Of a stretch of DNA of 13,738 nucleotides, positions 1-6,786 are shown in pieces (position 1 is the stretch's first letter; each line of letters starts with the position of its first letter). Origin of the DNA: Hydrogenophaga sp. GTDB lineage: Bacteria > Pseudomonadota > Gammaproteobacteria > Burkholderiales > Burkholderiaceae_C. The notes under the pieces are model-generated. The model made no database searches. It was not told the DNA's origin and saw only the letters and a program-made list of their open reading frames with translations. The position numbers and the translations under genes were made by a program. The DNA lies in contig JAUXXN010000011.1 in the NCBI GenBank assembly GCA_030684755.1, positions 1 through 13,738 on the forward strand, in the 5' to 3' direction.

Positions 1-1
1 C

Positions 2-574
2 GTGGCGTTGATCAGCAAACTGCCGGCTCAAGACGTGGTGAAAAACATCCCGGGGTTCGCCGATGAACAATCGCGTGTGCTCTGTGCCACCTTTGACGGC
101 GTGCGCGTGATCGGGGCTTATTTTCCGAACGGGCAAGCGCCAGACAGCGACAAATTTGTCTACAAAATGCGCTGGCTCACCGCGCTGCGCGAATGGGTGC
201 GCCTTGAGATGGCCGCCCACCCGCAGCTGGTTCTGATGGGCGACTACAACATCACCTTTGACGACGCCGATGTGTGGGACCCCGAGGGCATGCGCGAAAG
301 CATTCACTGCACCACCGAAGAGCGCACCCATCTGCAAGCGCTGATCGGTCTGGGTCTGAGCGACGCGGTACGCCTTTTCCCCCAGCCCGAGAAAAACTAC
401 AGTTGGTGGGACTACCGTGAATTTGCATTTCGACGCAACCGGGGCATGCGCATCGACCATATTTTGATCAGTGAAGCGCTCAAAGCCCGCGCCACCGGCT
501 GCGCGGTAGACAAGCTCCCCCGCAAAAACGAGCGCCCCAGCGACCACGCACCGGTGGTGCTGACGTTCGAATAG
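2..574 (+). CDS. xth: Exodeoxyribonuclease III (Xth), C-terminal part
   Basis: This is the 3' portion of an exonuclease III / AP endonuclease gene, a base-excision-repair enzyme that cuts abasic sites and degrades duplex DNA from 3' ends. About 190 residues are present. The family is about 260-270 residues, so roughly 70 N-terminal residues lie before the window, and the GTG at position 2 is an internal codon rather than the start. Visible endonuclease/exonuclease/phosphatase-fold motifs are GDYN (Asp81, Asn83 of the visible frame), RIDHIL (Asp152) and the C-terminal SDHAP (Asp181, His182), which match the catalytic Asp/Asn/Asp/His set of XthA. The N-terminal metal-binding Glu is outside the window. 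The stop TAG is at 572-574. The gene is convergent with ntrC, and no T-run terminator is visible after it. Confidence 0.95.
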   Translation: MALISKLPAQDVVKNIPGFADEQSRVLCATFDGVRVIGAYFPNGQAPDSDKFVYKMRWLTALREWVRLEMAAHPQLVLMGDYNITFDDADVWDPEGMRESIHCTTEERTHLQALIGLGLSDAVRLFPQPEKNYSWWDYREFAFRRNRGMRIDHILISEALKARATGCAVDKLPRKNERPSDHAPVVLTFE

Positions 575-602
575 CAGGGTTGCCGCTCAGAACACCGTGG
601 AA

Positions 603-660
603 CTGGCTTTGCCAGGCCACAGGTGTGCCCCTTGGGGGTGACGCGAAGCGGCGCGGAGGA
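603..660. repeat. Candidate dispersed GC-rich intergenic element between xth and ntrC
   Basis: The 92-nt gap between the convergent xth and ntrC genes holds a small hairpin (arms CTGGC/GCCAG, 603-607 and 611-615). It is followed by a CCCC-TT-GGGG dyad at 628-637 and a GACGCGAAGCGGCGCGG stretch at 640-656. From memory, segments of this style (a C-run, TT, a G-run, then a GCGAAGCG-type stretch) recur between genes in Comamonadaceae. That is recollection and cannot be confirmed from one copy. There is no T-run, so it does not look like a standard intrinsic terminator in either direction. Confidence 0.35.
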
Positions 661-666
661 AGCCTG

Positions 667-2238
667 CTACTCCAAATTCAGTTCCTGAATTTTGCGGGTG
701 ATGGTGTTGCGTCCAATTCCCAGCTTTTGGGCCGCTTCAATGCGCCGCCCACGGGTGTTGATCAGCGCGGTCTGGATCAAACGGGTTTCAAATCGGCGAG
801 TGAGCACGTCCCACACATCTGTGCAGCCCTCCTCCAGCAAAGCCAAGGCCTCTGCCTGCAAGCCAGATTCCCAGGCCTGCGAAACGCCCAATGGCAGAAC
901 AGATACCAGCGCAGAGGCAGCTATGGGCGGATCGTCTTGTAAGAGCGGTGCCAAGGCAGCTACCGGTGCCGACGCAAATGTTGGCGGGACAGTCTCTGCG
1001 AAGATCAATGAAGGTGCAGGTGCCGCTACAGGCACCTGGTCTGCTGGGCTGACCTGTACCACCGCTGTGGGCGCCATAGCCAACACCTCCGGTGGTAAGT
1101 CTTTGAGCTCTATCACCTGGGCGGGAGCCATCACGGTGAGCCAATGGCAGACGTTTTCCAGCTGGCGCACATTGCCCGGAAAGTCAAATGTGCCAAGCAA
1201 ACGCAACGCTGCTTCAGAAATGCGCTTGGGCTCTACACCCAACTGTTTGGCGCTTTGCTGCAAAAAAAAGCGCGTCAACATGGGAACGTCTTCGCGCCGC
1301 TCGCGCAGCGCGGGCAGGCGCAGGCGAATGACGTTCAGGCGGTGAAACAAATCCTCGCGGAACACACCTTCTTTGACGCGCTGTTCCAGGTTTTGGTGGG
1401 TGGCCGCAATCACCCGCACCTGAGCCTTGACGGCGCTGTGGCCGCCCACGCGGTAAAAATGCCCGTCAGATAGCACGCGCAGCAGGCGCGTTTGAAGGTC
1501 AAACGGCATATCGCCAATTTCGTCCAGAAACAGCGTACCGCCGTCGGCCTGCTCAAACCGGCCCCGACGCATGGTCTGGGCGCCAGTGAATGCGCCGCGC
1601 TCGTGGCCGAACAGTTCCGACTCCAGCAAGTCTTTGGGAATAGCCGCCGTGTTGATGGCCACAAACGGCCCACCCGCGCGCGGCGAATGCTTGTGCAGCG
1701 CTCGCGCCACCAGCTCTTTGCCCGAGCCCGACTCGCCGGTGATGAGCACCGTGACCTGGCTTTGGCTGAGCCGCCCAATGGCCCGAAACACGTCTTGCAT
1801 GGCAGGCGCTTGGCCCAGCATTTCGGGCGCGGAGGTCATGCGCTCTTCGGCCACTTCTTCGCGCTGGCTTTCTTCCACTGCGCGGCGAATCAGCTCCACC
1901 GCTTTGGGCAGGTCAAAGGGTTTTGGCAGGTATTCAAACGCGCCGCCCTGAAAGGCGGACACGGCGCTGTCGAGGTCGGAGAACGCGGTCATGATGATGA
2001 CCGGCAGACCGGGCAGCTTTTTCTTCACCTTCTCCAGCAAATCCAGACCCGAGCCGCCGGGCATCCGGATGTCGCTGACCAGAATCTGCGGACCTTCGTG
2101 CTCGGGAGTGTCATCCAGCGCTTCCAGCACGTCTTGGGGATTGGTGAAACTGCGGGTAGGCAGGTTTTCGCGCAGCAGGGCTTTTTCGAGCACGAAGCGT
2201 ATCGATTGGTCGTCGTCTACTATCCAGATCGGCTTCAT
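667..2238 (-). CDS. ntrC: Nitrogen regulation response regulator NtrC (NR(I))
   Basis: This is a sigma-54-dependent transcription activator, phosphorylated by NtrB when nitrogen is limiting. It is 523 residues long. The receiver domain (about 1-120) has the acidic pocket Asp8-Asp10, phospho-acceptor Asp56 (VSDIRMP), Thr84 and Lys106. The AAA+ domain (about 145-385) has Walker A GESGSGKE (168-175), the sigma-54-contacting GAFTGA loop (215-220), Walker B GTLFLDE (234-240) and an arginine-finger region FREDLFHR (293-300). A Fis-type helix-turn-helix lies at about 485-523. An Ala/Pro/Val-rich linker (about 387-450) makes it longer than the E. coli protein (469 residues). The start ATG is preceded by a GGAAG element about 8 nt upstream. 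It lies 43 nt downstream of ntrB and is presumably cotranscribed with it. Its likely local target is the glnA promoter. Confidence 0.97.
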   Translation of the reverse strand: MKPIWIVDDDQSIRFVLEKALLRENLPTRSFTNPQDVLEALDDTPEHEGPQILVSDIRMPGGSGLDLLEKVKKKLPGLPVIIMTAFSDLDSAVSAFQGGAFEYLPKPFDLPKAVELIRRAVEESQREEVAEERMTSAPEMLGQAPAMQDVFRAIGRLSQSQVTVLITGESGSGKELVARALHKHSPRAGGPFVAINTAAIPKDLLESELFGHERGAFTGAQTMRRGRFEQADGGTLFLDEIGDMPFDLQTRLLRVLSDGHFYRVGGHSAVKAQVRVIAATHQNLEQRVKEGVFREDLFHRLNVIRLRLPALRERREDVPMLTRFFLQQSAKQLGVEPKRISEAALRLLGTFDFPGNVRQLENVCHWLTVMAPAQVIELKDLPPEVLAMAPTAVVQVSPADQVPVAAPAPSLIFAETVPPTFASAPVAALAPLLQDDPPIAASALVSVLPLGVSQAWESGLQAEALALLEEGCTDVWDVLTRRFETRLIQTALINTRGRRIEAAQKLGIGRNTITRKIQELNLE

Positions 2239-2281
2239 GTCAATGTCTTCCCTTCGTCAAGCGATGCATGTGGTATTCGTT

Positions 2282-3427
2282 TCAAGGCAACGGAATCAAC
2301 AATTTAAAATCCGTGTAACCTGGCACGCTCTCACACTCGATCAAACCATGGTGCTGCTGGACAAAGGTTTGTGCCAACGTGAGCCCCAGGCCAGAACCAC
2401 CATCACGACCCGACACCAGCGGGTAAAAAATGCGGTCCTTGATCGAGTCTGGAACGCCAGGCCCGTTGTCAATCACATGCAATTCCAATGCCAGCCGATA
2501 GCGTTGCTTACCAAACGTCACTTGTCGGCCCACACGGGTCCTGAAAATGATCTGGCCATCGCCTGAGGCGATGCTGGCCGACAGCGCCTGCGCAGCGTTG
2601 TGCGCGAGGTTCAATACCGCCTGAATGAGTTGCTCACGGTCGCCCCGAAACTCGGGAATCGAGGTGTCGTAGTCACGCACCACGAGCAGCCCCTTGGGAA
2701 ACTCGGCCAAGATGAGCGAGCGCACCCGTTCGCACACCTCGTGAATGTTCACGTCGCCCACCACGTGCGGGCGCCGGTGTGGGGCAAGCAGCCGGTCCAC
2801 CAGCGATTGAAGCCGATCGGCCTCATGGATGATGACCTGTGTGTACTCAATCAGCTCTTTGGACTCCAGTTCCATTTGCAGTAACTGGGCCGCGCCGCGA
2901 ATACCACCCAGCGGGTTCTTGATCTCGTGCGCTAGGTTGCGAATTAACTCTTTGTTGGCCTGCGCTTGGTCAATCAACCGCTCTTCGCGCTCTTGGCGGG
3001 TCTGCTGCTCCAGCGGCAGCAACTCAACAATGACTTCGCCGGGGGTTTCGGTTTGTGCCACCACCACATGAACCGGCAAAGGATCGTGGGCCAGGCGCTT
3101 GAGCCAGGCGTCGTAGCGCAGAGCTGCAAACTCATTGCCACGCGCACCTGACAGTGCGTTGTGCAGTAGCAGCGGGTCGGTGAAACAGTCTTGCAGGCGT
3201 GCGCCGGTGATACTCCGACGCGACATGCCTAACGCGTCTTCGAGTGCCGCATTTGCATAGAGTACCGAACCATCGGCAGCCACCACGGCCACCAAGGTAG
3301 CGAGTAAATCCAGCGACTGGAACCGCTGCGCCATGGCCGCAGATTGGGCTGCGGTGAACACAACAGCAGGAATGGACGCCAGCGAACCGGCGGTGTGGGG
3401 AGGGGTTGGGGGGGTGGTCTTTTTCAA
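2282..3427 (-). CDS. ntrB: Nitrogen regulation sensor histidine kinase/phosphatase NtrB (NR(II))
   Basis: This cytoplasmic two-component kinase phosphorylates NtrC; in the family its kinase/phosphatase balance is set by PII proteins. There is no membrane segment. From the TTG start it is 381 residues: a PAS-like sensor region (about 36-145), then the HisKA domain with His167 in LAHEIKNPLGG (HExxN form, the arrangement linked to phosphatase activity). The HATPase domain follows, with N-box N273-N277 (NLAHN), the DNGPG box (320-324) and the GGSGLGL box (343-349). The TTG start at 3427 has AGGCGG about 4 nt upstream and sits 5 nt after the stop of the preceding gene, which suggests translational coupling. 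The alternative ATG at 3334 would give 350 residues, close to E. coli NtrB (349), but lacks a clear ribosome binding site. The function is secure; the exact start is not. Confidence 0.95.
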   Translation of the reverse strand: MKKTTPPTPPHTAGSLASIPAVVFTAAQSAAMAQRFQSLDLLATLVAVVAADGSVLYANAALEDALGMSRRSITGARLQDCFTDPLLLHNALSGARGNEFAALRYDAWLKRLAHDPLPVHVVVAQTETPGEVIVELLPLEQQTRQEREERLIDQAQANKELIRNLAHEIKNPLGGIRGAAQLLQMELESKELIEYTQVIIHEADRLQSLVDRLLAPHRRPHVVGDVNIHEVCERVRSLILAEFPKGLLVVRDYDTSIPEFRGDREQLIQAVLNLAHNAAQALSASIASGDGQIIFRTRVGRQVTFGKQRYRLALELHVIDNGPGVPDSIKDRIFYPLVSGRDGGSGLGLTLAQTFVQQHHGLIECESVPGYTDFKLLIPLP

Positions 3428-3432
3428 GCCGC

Positions 3433-4002
3433 CTATTTTGCGGTAGAACTGGCCGAGTTTGCAGCACCCCCAAGCCGGGCGAGTTCGCGTCGAATGCCAT
3501 CCACATCGCTCTGTGCGCGGGTCGTTGCGGCCTTGAGTTCGGCTACGCGGTCAAGATAACGCTGATGGTTTCGCGACTCTATACCCTGTTTCTCCGGTGC
3601 ACCGTTGGCATATTCTTTTTGCACCTGCGCCAGTCGGTCCTCCGCTTTTCGCAATTCGGCGTCCAAAATGGCCCGAGCGTCGCTGTCGCGGGCCCGCTGG
3701 GCGGCAGGGTCAATACGCTCAGTGGCTCGGGTGGGCGCAGTCGGCGCAACGCTGCGCTGGGGAGTGGTTGTGTTGGGTGTTCGGGTTTCGGAGCTGCGCT
3801 GCAAGTTGGTTCCCTGCACGATGGTGATGTTGCCACCATCCAAAAGCGTGCAGCCCCGACTTTTGGCCACTTCGGCATTGTTGGTGTACTCGTTGCCGCA
3901 ACGGTAGATCCGCTCTTGTGCTTGGGCTTGAACAAGGTAAAGCCCGGCAACAGTGGCTGCCAGCCATGGGATGGCGAGGGTCGGTTTCATGGTGAAAGAC
4001 AA
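3433..4002 (-). CDS. Secreted DUF4124-like protein with C-terminal coiled coil, unknown function
   Basis: This is a 189-residue protein of unknown function. Residues 1-28 look like a signal peptide (Lys6, hydrophobic core, cleavage probably after AQA), so it should be periplasmic. Next is a short module with the IYRCGNEYTNN motif and a second cysteine in GCTLL (Cys35 and Cys51). This resembles the DUF4124-type N-terminal module, and the two cysteines could form a disulfide. Residues 60-95 are a Thr/Pro-rich linker, and 95-177 are charged, heptad-like and probably coiled coil. The TTG start at 4002 has GGAG 5 nt upstream. The in-frame ATG at 3990 would remove only four residues and lies 17 nt from that element. 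It is separated from glnA by a terminator and ends 5 nt before ntrB, so it is probably the first gene of the ntrBC transcript. A direct role in nitrogen control is not shown. Confidence 0.8.
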   Translation of the reverse strand: MSFTMKPTLAIPWLAATVAGLYLVQAQAQERIYRCGNEYTNNAEVAKSRGCTLLDGGNITIVQGTNLQRSSETRTPNTTTPQRSVAPTAPTRATERIDPAAQRARDSDARAILDAELRKAEDRLAQVQKEYANGAPEKQGIESRNHQRYLDRVAELKAATTRAQSDVDGIRRELARLGGAANSASSTAK

Positions 4003-4034
4003 GAAAACTCCAGAAGCACATAGTTCGGCATAAA

Positions 4035-4074
4035 TGCGCTGTGCAGCGCAAATTATGTTTCAGTATGACTGAAA
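4035..4074 (-). promoter_or_regulatory. Putative promoter/operator region of the DUF4124-like gene and ntrBC
   Basis: Read on the minus strand, CATAAT (4052-4057) is a good -10 candidate; no convincing -35 is visible. It is flanked by two perfect inverted repeats. One is TTTCAGT-ATG-ACTGAAA (4058-4074), in the spacer position. The other is TGCGCT-GTGC-AGCGCA (4035-4050), which would cover the start site. The second resembles an NtrC half-site pair (TGCAC-type arms) with one base changed in each arm and an even rather than odd length. The promoter call is weak; the two dyads are plain in the sequence. Confidence 0.35.
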
Positions 4075-4132
4075 AGATTCCAAAAAGTGCCGTGTGCGCC
4101 CCCGCGTGCTTGGCTTATGGGCTTTCGTAGAC

Positions 4133-4164
4133 GCAAAAAGGACGGCCATAGCCGTCCTTTTTGC
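4133..4164 (-). terminator. Rho-independent terminator downstream of glnA
   Basis: A perfect 14-bp inverted repeat (4133-4146 with 4151-4164, 4-nt loop) has a GGACGGC/GCCGTCC core and A/T runs on both sides. On the minus strand the stem is followed by TTTTT, about 70 nt after the glnA stop. It should therefore separate glnA from the DUF4124-like-ntrB-ntrC transcript, at least partly. The symmetrical A and T tracts mean it could also stop + strand transcripts. A weaker 6-bp dyad (ATCCCG/CGGGAT, 4210-4229) lies between the glnA stop and this terminator. Confidence 0.9.
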
Positions 4165-4234
4165 AAGTGGTTTACCGAGCATCAAGTGTGCAGCAAACCG
4201 GGTGAGTCGATCCCGACACCAGCCGGGATAACGC

Positions 4235-5650
4235 TCACAGGCTGAAGTACATGTCGTACTCGACCGGCGCCACTTCCACGCGGGTACGGTTGACTTCGGT
4301 GGTTTTGAGTTCGATGTACGCGTCGATCATGGCATCGGTAAACACGCCGCCCTTGGTCAGGAACGCACGGTCTTGGTTCAGGCACTCGAGTGCTTGGTCT
4401 AGACTGTGGCAGACGGTGGGGATCAGCTTGTCTTCTTCGGGCGGCAGGTGGTACAGATCTTTGGTGGCGGCTTCGCCCGGATGGATTTTGTTTTCCACGC
4501 CGTCCAGACCGGCCATCAACAACGCTGCAAAACCCAGGTAGGGGTTCATCAGTGGATCGGGGAAGCGCGCCTCTACACGACGGCCTTTGGGGTTGGCCAC
4601 GTAAGGAATGCGGATCGACGCCGAGCGGTTCTTGGCCGAGTAAGCCAGTTTCACAGGGGCTTCGAAATGCGGCACCAGACGGCGGTAGCTGTTGGTACCT
4701 GGGTTGGTGATGGCGTTCAGTGCGCGGGCGTGCTTGATGATGCCGCCGATGTAGTACAGCGCGAAGTCAGACAGCCCGGCATAGCCGTCACCGGCGAACA
4801 GGTTTTTACCGTCTTTCCAGACCGACTGGTGCACGTGCATACCGCTGCCGTTGTCGCCAGCGTAGGGCTTGGGCATGAAGGTGGCGGTTTTGCCGTAGGC
4901 GTTGGCCACGTTGTGCACCACATACTTTTGCAAAATAGTCCAGTCGGCGCGCTCAACCAGCGTGCTGAAACGGGTACCAATTTCGTTCTGACCAGCACCC
5001 GCCACTTCGTGGTGGAACACTTCAACCGGGATACCCAGCGATTCAAGAATCAGGGACATTTCGGCGCGCATGTCTTGCGTGCTGTCCACCGGGGGAACGG
5101 GGAAGTAGCCGCCCTTGACGGTGGGACGGTGGCCACGGTTGCCGCCTTCGAGCTTGGAGCCGGTGTTCCAAGGCGCTTCGTACTCTTCAATTTCGTAGAA
5201 GGTGTGACCGGGTTCGGTGCTCCAGCGCACGCCGTCAAAGATGAAGAACTCTGGCTCTGGTCCGAAAAATGCCGTGTCGCCCAAGCCGGAGGACTTCAGG
5301 TAAGCCTCAGCGCGTTTGGCGATGGAACGTGGATCGCGCTCGTAGGCCTTTCCATCGGAAGGCTCTATCACGTCGCAGGTCAAGATGAGCGTGGTTTCTT
5401 CGAAGAATGGGTCGATGTTGGCCGTGCTGGGGTCCGGCACCAGCAACATATCCGAGGCTTCAATACCCTTCCAGCCAGCAATTGAGGAGCCATCGAAGGC
5501 GTGACCCGAGCTGAATTTGTCTTCATCAAAATGAGAAACAGGCACTGTGGTGTGGTTTTGCTTGCCACGGGTATCGGTGAAACGGAAGTCAACAAACTTG
5601 ACGTCGTTGTCTTTCACCATTTGCATCACGTCTGCGACGGTCTTGGCCAT
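4235..5650 (-). CDS. glnA: Glutamine synthetase, type I (adenylylation-regulated)
   Basis: This enzyme makes glutamine from glutamate, ammonia and ATP and is the central ammonium-assimilation enzyme; in the family it is a dodecamer. It has 471 residues, the usual GSI-beta length. Visible motifs are DGSSIAGW (53-60), the metal-binding [11 protein letters not shown] segment (129-139), the ATP-site [10 protein letters not shown] (267-276), the [10 protein letters not shown] substrate loop (316-325) and RRVEARFPD (357-365). Tyr400 in [10 protein letters not shown] matches the tyrosine adenylylated by GlnE, so post-translational control is expected. I chose the ATG at 5650 because AGGAG lies 6 nt upstream; the TTG immediately before it would merely add one residue. 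The upstream region carries sigma-54 and NtrC sites, and the gene is followed by an intrinsic terminator. Confidence 0.98.
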   Translation of the reverse strand: MAKTVADVMQMVKDNDVKFVDFRFTDTRGKQNHTTVPVSHFDEDKFSSGHAFDGSSIAGWKGIEASDMLLVPDPSTANIDPFFEETTLILTCDVIEPSDGKAYERDPRSIAKRAEAYLKSSGLGDTAFFGPEPEFFIFDGVRWSTEPGHTFYEIEEYEAPWNTGSKLEGGNRGHRPTVKGGYFPVPPVDSTQDMRAEMSLILESLGIPVEVFHHEVAGAGQNEIGTRFSTLVERADWTILQKYVVHNVANAYGKTATFMPKPYAGDNGSGMHVHQSVWKDGKNLFAGDGYAGLSDFALYYIGGIIKHARALNAITNPGTNSYRRLVPHFEAPVKLAYSAKNRSASIRIPYVANPKGRRVEARFPDPLMNPYLGFAALLMAGLDGVENKIHPGEAATKDLYHLPPEEDKLIPTVCHSLDQALECLNQDRAFLTKGGVFTDAMIDAYIELKTTEVNRTRVEVAPVEYDMYFSL

Positions 5651-5701
5651 CAAATACTCCTATTGCTGGGGTCGTTGGAAATAAAGGAACGCTCGGTATA
5701 A

Positions 5702-5716
5702 GCAGTTTGTGTGCCA
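5702..5716 (-). promoter_or_regulatory. Sigma-54 (RpoN) promoter of glnA
   Basis: On the minus strand the sequence is TGGCAC-ACAAA-CTGC. The sigma-54 consensus is TGGCAC-N5-TTGC, so only one position differs, and the essential GG (-24) and GC (-12) pairs are correctly spaced. Transcription would start at about 5690, some 40 nt before the glnA ATG. This corresponds in layout to glnAp2 of enteric bacteria. NtrC, encoded downstream, is the expected activator. Confidence 0.85.
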
Positions 5717-5776
5717 GGGCATGGGTTGCTGGCGGCTGGATGGCGGCTCAAAGGGGCTGCTCACCGTCCATTTTGA

Positions 5777-5804
5777 ATTATGGCGCAGTAGCCGTGGGTC
5801 GCAA
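5777..5804 (-). promoter_or_regulatory. Candidate sigma-70 promoter of glnA
   Basis: On the minus strand, TTGCGA (-35, 5799-5804; 4 of 6 consensus bases) and CATAAT (-10, 5777-5782; 5 of 6) are separated by 16 nt. It lies between the sigma-54 promoter and the NtrC dyads. It could provide basal glnA expression, as glnAp1 does in enteric bacteria. The match is moderate and could be chance. Confidence 0.45.
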
Positions 5805-5888
5805 TCTTGCAAAGTCTTCTAAAAATCCATACGGGTAGCACTCTTTTGACACGGATCTGTGGCCGTCTGAATCTATTCTGCACGCTTA

Positions 5889-5905
5889 TGCATCTATTTG
5901 GTGCA
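5889..5905. promoter_or_regulatory. NtrC-type binding dyad 1 upstream of glnA
   Basis: The 17-bp sequence TGCATCTATTTGGTGCA has arms TGCATC and GGTGCA, one mismatch from the symmetrical TGCACC-N5-GGTGCA arrangement known for NtrC sites. It lies about 205 nt upstream of the predicted sigma-54 start, a typical enhancer distance. Confidence 0.7.
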
Positions 5906-5915
5906 TTACAAAAAA

Positions 5916-5932
5916 TGCACAACAACAGTGCG
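5916..5932. promoter_or_regulatory. NtrC-type binding dyad 2 upstream of glnA
   Basis: TGCACAACAACAGTGCG has TGCAC and GTGC arms in the same 17-bp register as an NtrC site, with its last base off consensus. Its centre is 27 bp from that of dyad 1, so two NtrC dimers could sit side by side. It lies 2 nt from the stop codon of the neighbouring CinA-like gene, so the enhancer fills the space up to that gene. Confidence 0.6.
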
Positions 5933-5934
5933 AT

Positions 5935-6786
5935 TTAAGAACGCACCATTTCGGGGCCAAGCTGCGCACCCCGCGCCTGCAAGTCCGACAAAAGGTCGCT
6001 AAAAGCAGTGCCCACCGCCTCAGGCGTGCCCTTGACGCCCAGTTCAATGTGCCGCCCATAGGTGGGATGGTCCACGCTGGGCAGGCTGAACACCTTGACC
6101 GCATGCACCGCTTCGATGCGTTCCATCAGCGGGGTCAGCGCCGCTTCCATGGCACCAAAGACCACCACCGAATGTTCTAGCCAAGCGCCTTGACGCTGGA
6201 ACGGACGGTATTGGCCGTCCAGCACGTTCTCGATCATGGGCCATGCCATCACCGGAAAGCCGGGTACAAAGTGCACCGTACCACCGCCTGGGCCGTCACA
6301 GCTGAAACCGGGAATTTTGTTGTACGGGTTGTCGATGATGCGCGACCCCACCGGGAACACGCCCATGTTGTAACGGTGTACGTTATCGGGGCGGCTGGGA
6401 TCGAAGGTTTGGCCCTGCTCGGCGGCGATGGCGCGCATGCGCTGCTCAATCAGGTCTTTGGCCTGAGGGTGCAGGGCCAAATCGACCTTGAGTGCTGCGG
6501 CGGCACATTGGCGGGTGTGATCGTCGGGTGTGGCACCAATGCCACCGCAAGAAAACACCACGTCGGCGCTGGCAAAGGCATCTTGCAAAGCGGAGGTGAT
6601 GCGCTGGCGGTCATCGCCCACGCAGCGTGACCAAGCCAGAGAAAAGCCGCGCGCCGAAAGCAGCTCTATCACCTTGGGCAGGTGCTTGTCGGCGCGTTTC
6701 CCCGATAGGATTTCGTCGCCAATGATGATGAGGCCAAAAGCGGGCGCGGGGGATGAGATGTGGATGGTGTTCAGCGTTGTATTCAA
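5935..6786 (-). CDS. CinA-like MoCF-domain (molybdopterin-binding fold) protein
   Basis: This 283-residue protein has the MoaB/Mog-like fold found at the N terminus of CinA (competence/damage-inducible protein A). It shows the GDEILSG motif (23-29) and GGIGATPDDHT (81-91), the family's ligand-binding glycine loop and acidic pair. In the CinA family this domain is associated with pyrophosphatase activity on ADP-ribose or NAD-type nucleotides. The substrate here is not known, and the C-terminal nicotinamide-nucleotide deamidase domain of full CinA is absent. The start is TTG at 6786, with AGGTG just upstream and no ATG nearby. That TTG overlaps the TGA of the upstream EI24 gene (shared TTGA, 6783-6786), so translation is very likely coupled. 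Confidence 0.85.
   Translation of the reverse strand: MNTTLNTIHISSPAPAFGLIIIGDEILSGKRADKHLPKVIELLSARGFSLAWSRCVGDDRQRITSALQDAFASADVVFSCGGIGATPDDHTRQCAAAALKVDLALHPQAKDLIEQRMRAIAAEQGQTFDPSRPDNVHRYNMGVFPVGSRIIDNPYNKIPGFSCDGPGGGTVHFVPGFPVMAWPMIENVLDGQYRPFQRQGAWLEHSVVVFGAMEAALTPLMERIEAVHAVKVFSLPSVDHPTYGRHIELGVKGTPEAVGTAFSDLLSDLQARGAQLGPEMVRS

Noticed and set aside
4078..4092. Sigma-54-like GGCAC element upstream of the DUF4124-like gene (minus strand)
   Set aside because: GGCAC is followed at the right distance by GGAA, not TTGC. The essential -12 GC is missing.
4406..5485. A 359-codon + strand open frame opposite glnA
   Set aside because: glnA is fully supported by motifs and start signals. The antisense frame lacks a ribosome binding site and any known family features.
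5846..5851. Perfect TTGACA hexamer on the + strand upstream of glnA
   Set aside because: There is no acceptable -10 at 16-18 nt, and no + strand gene begins before 7747.
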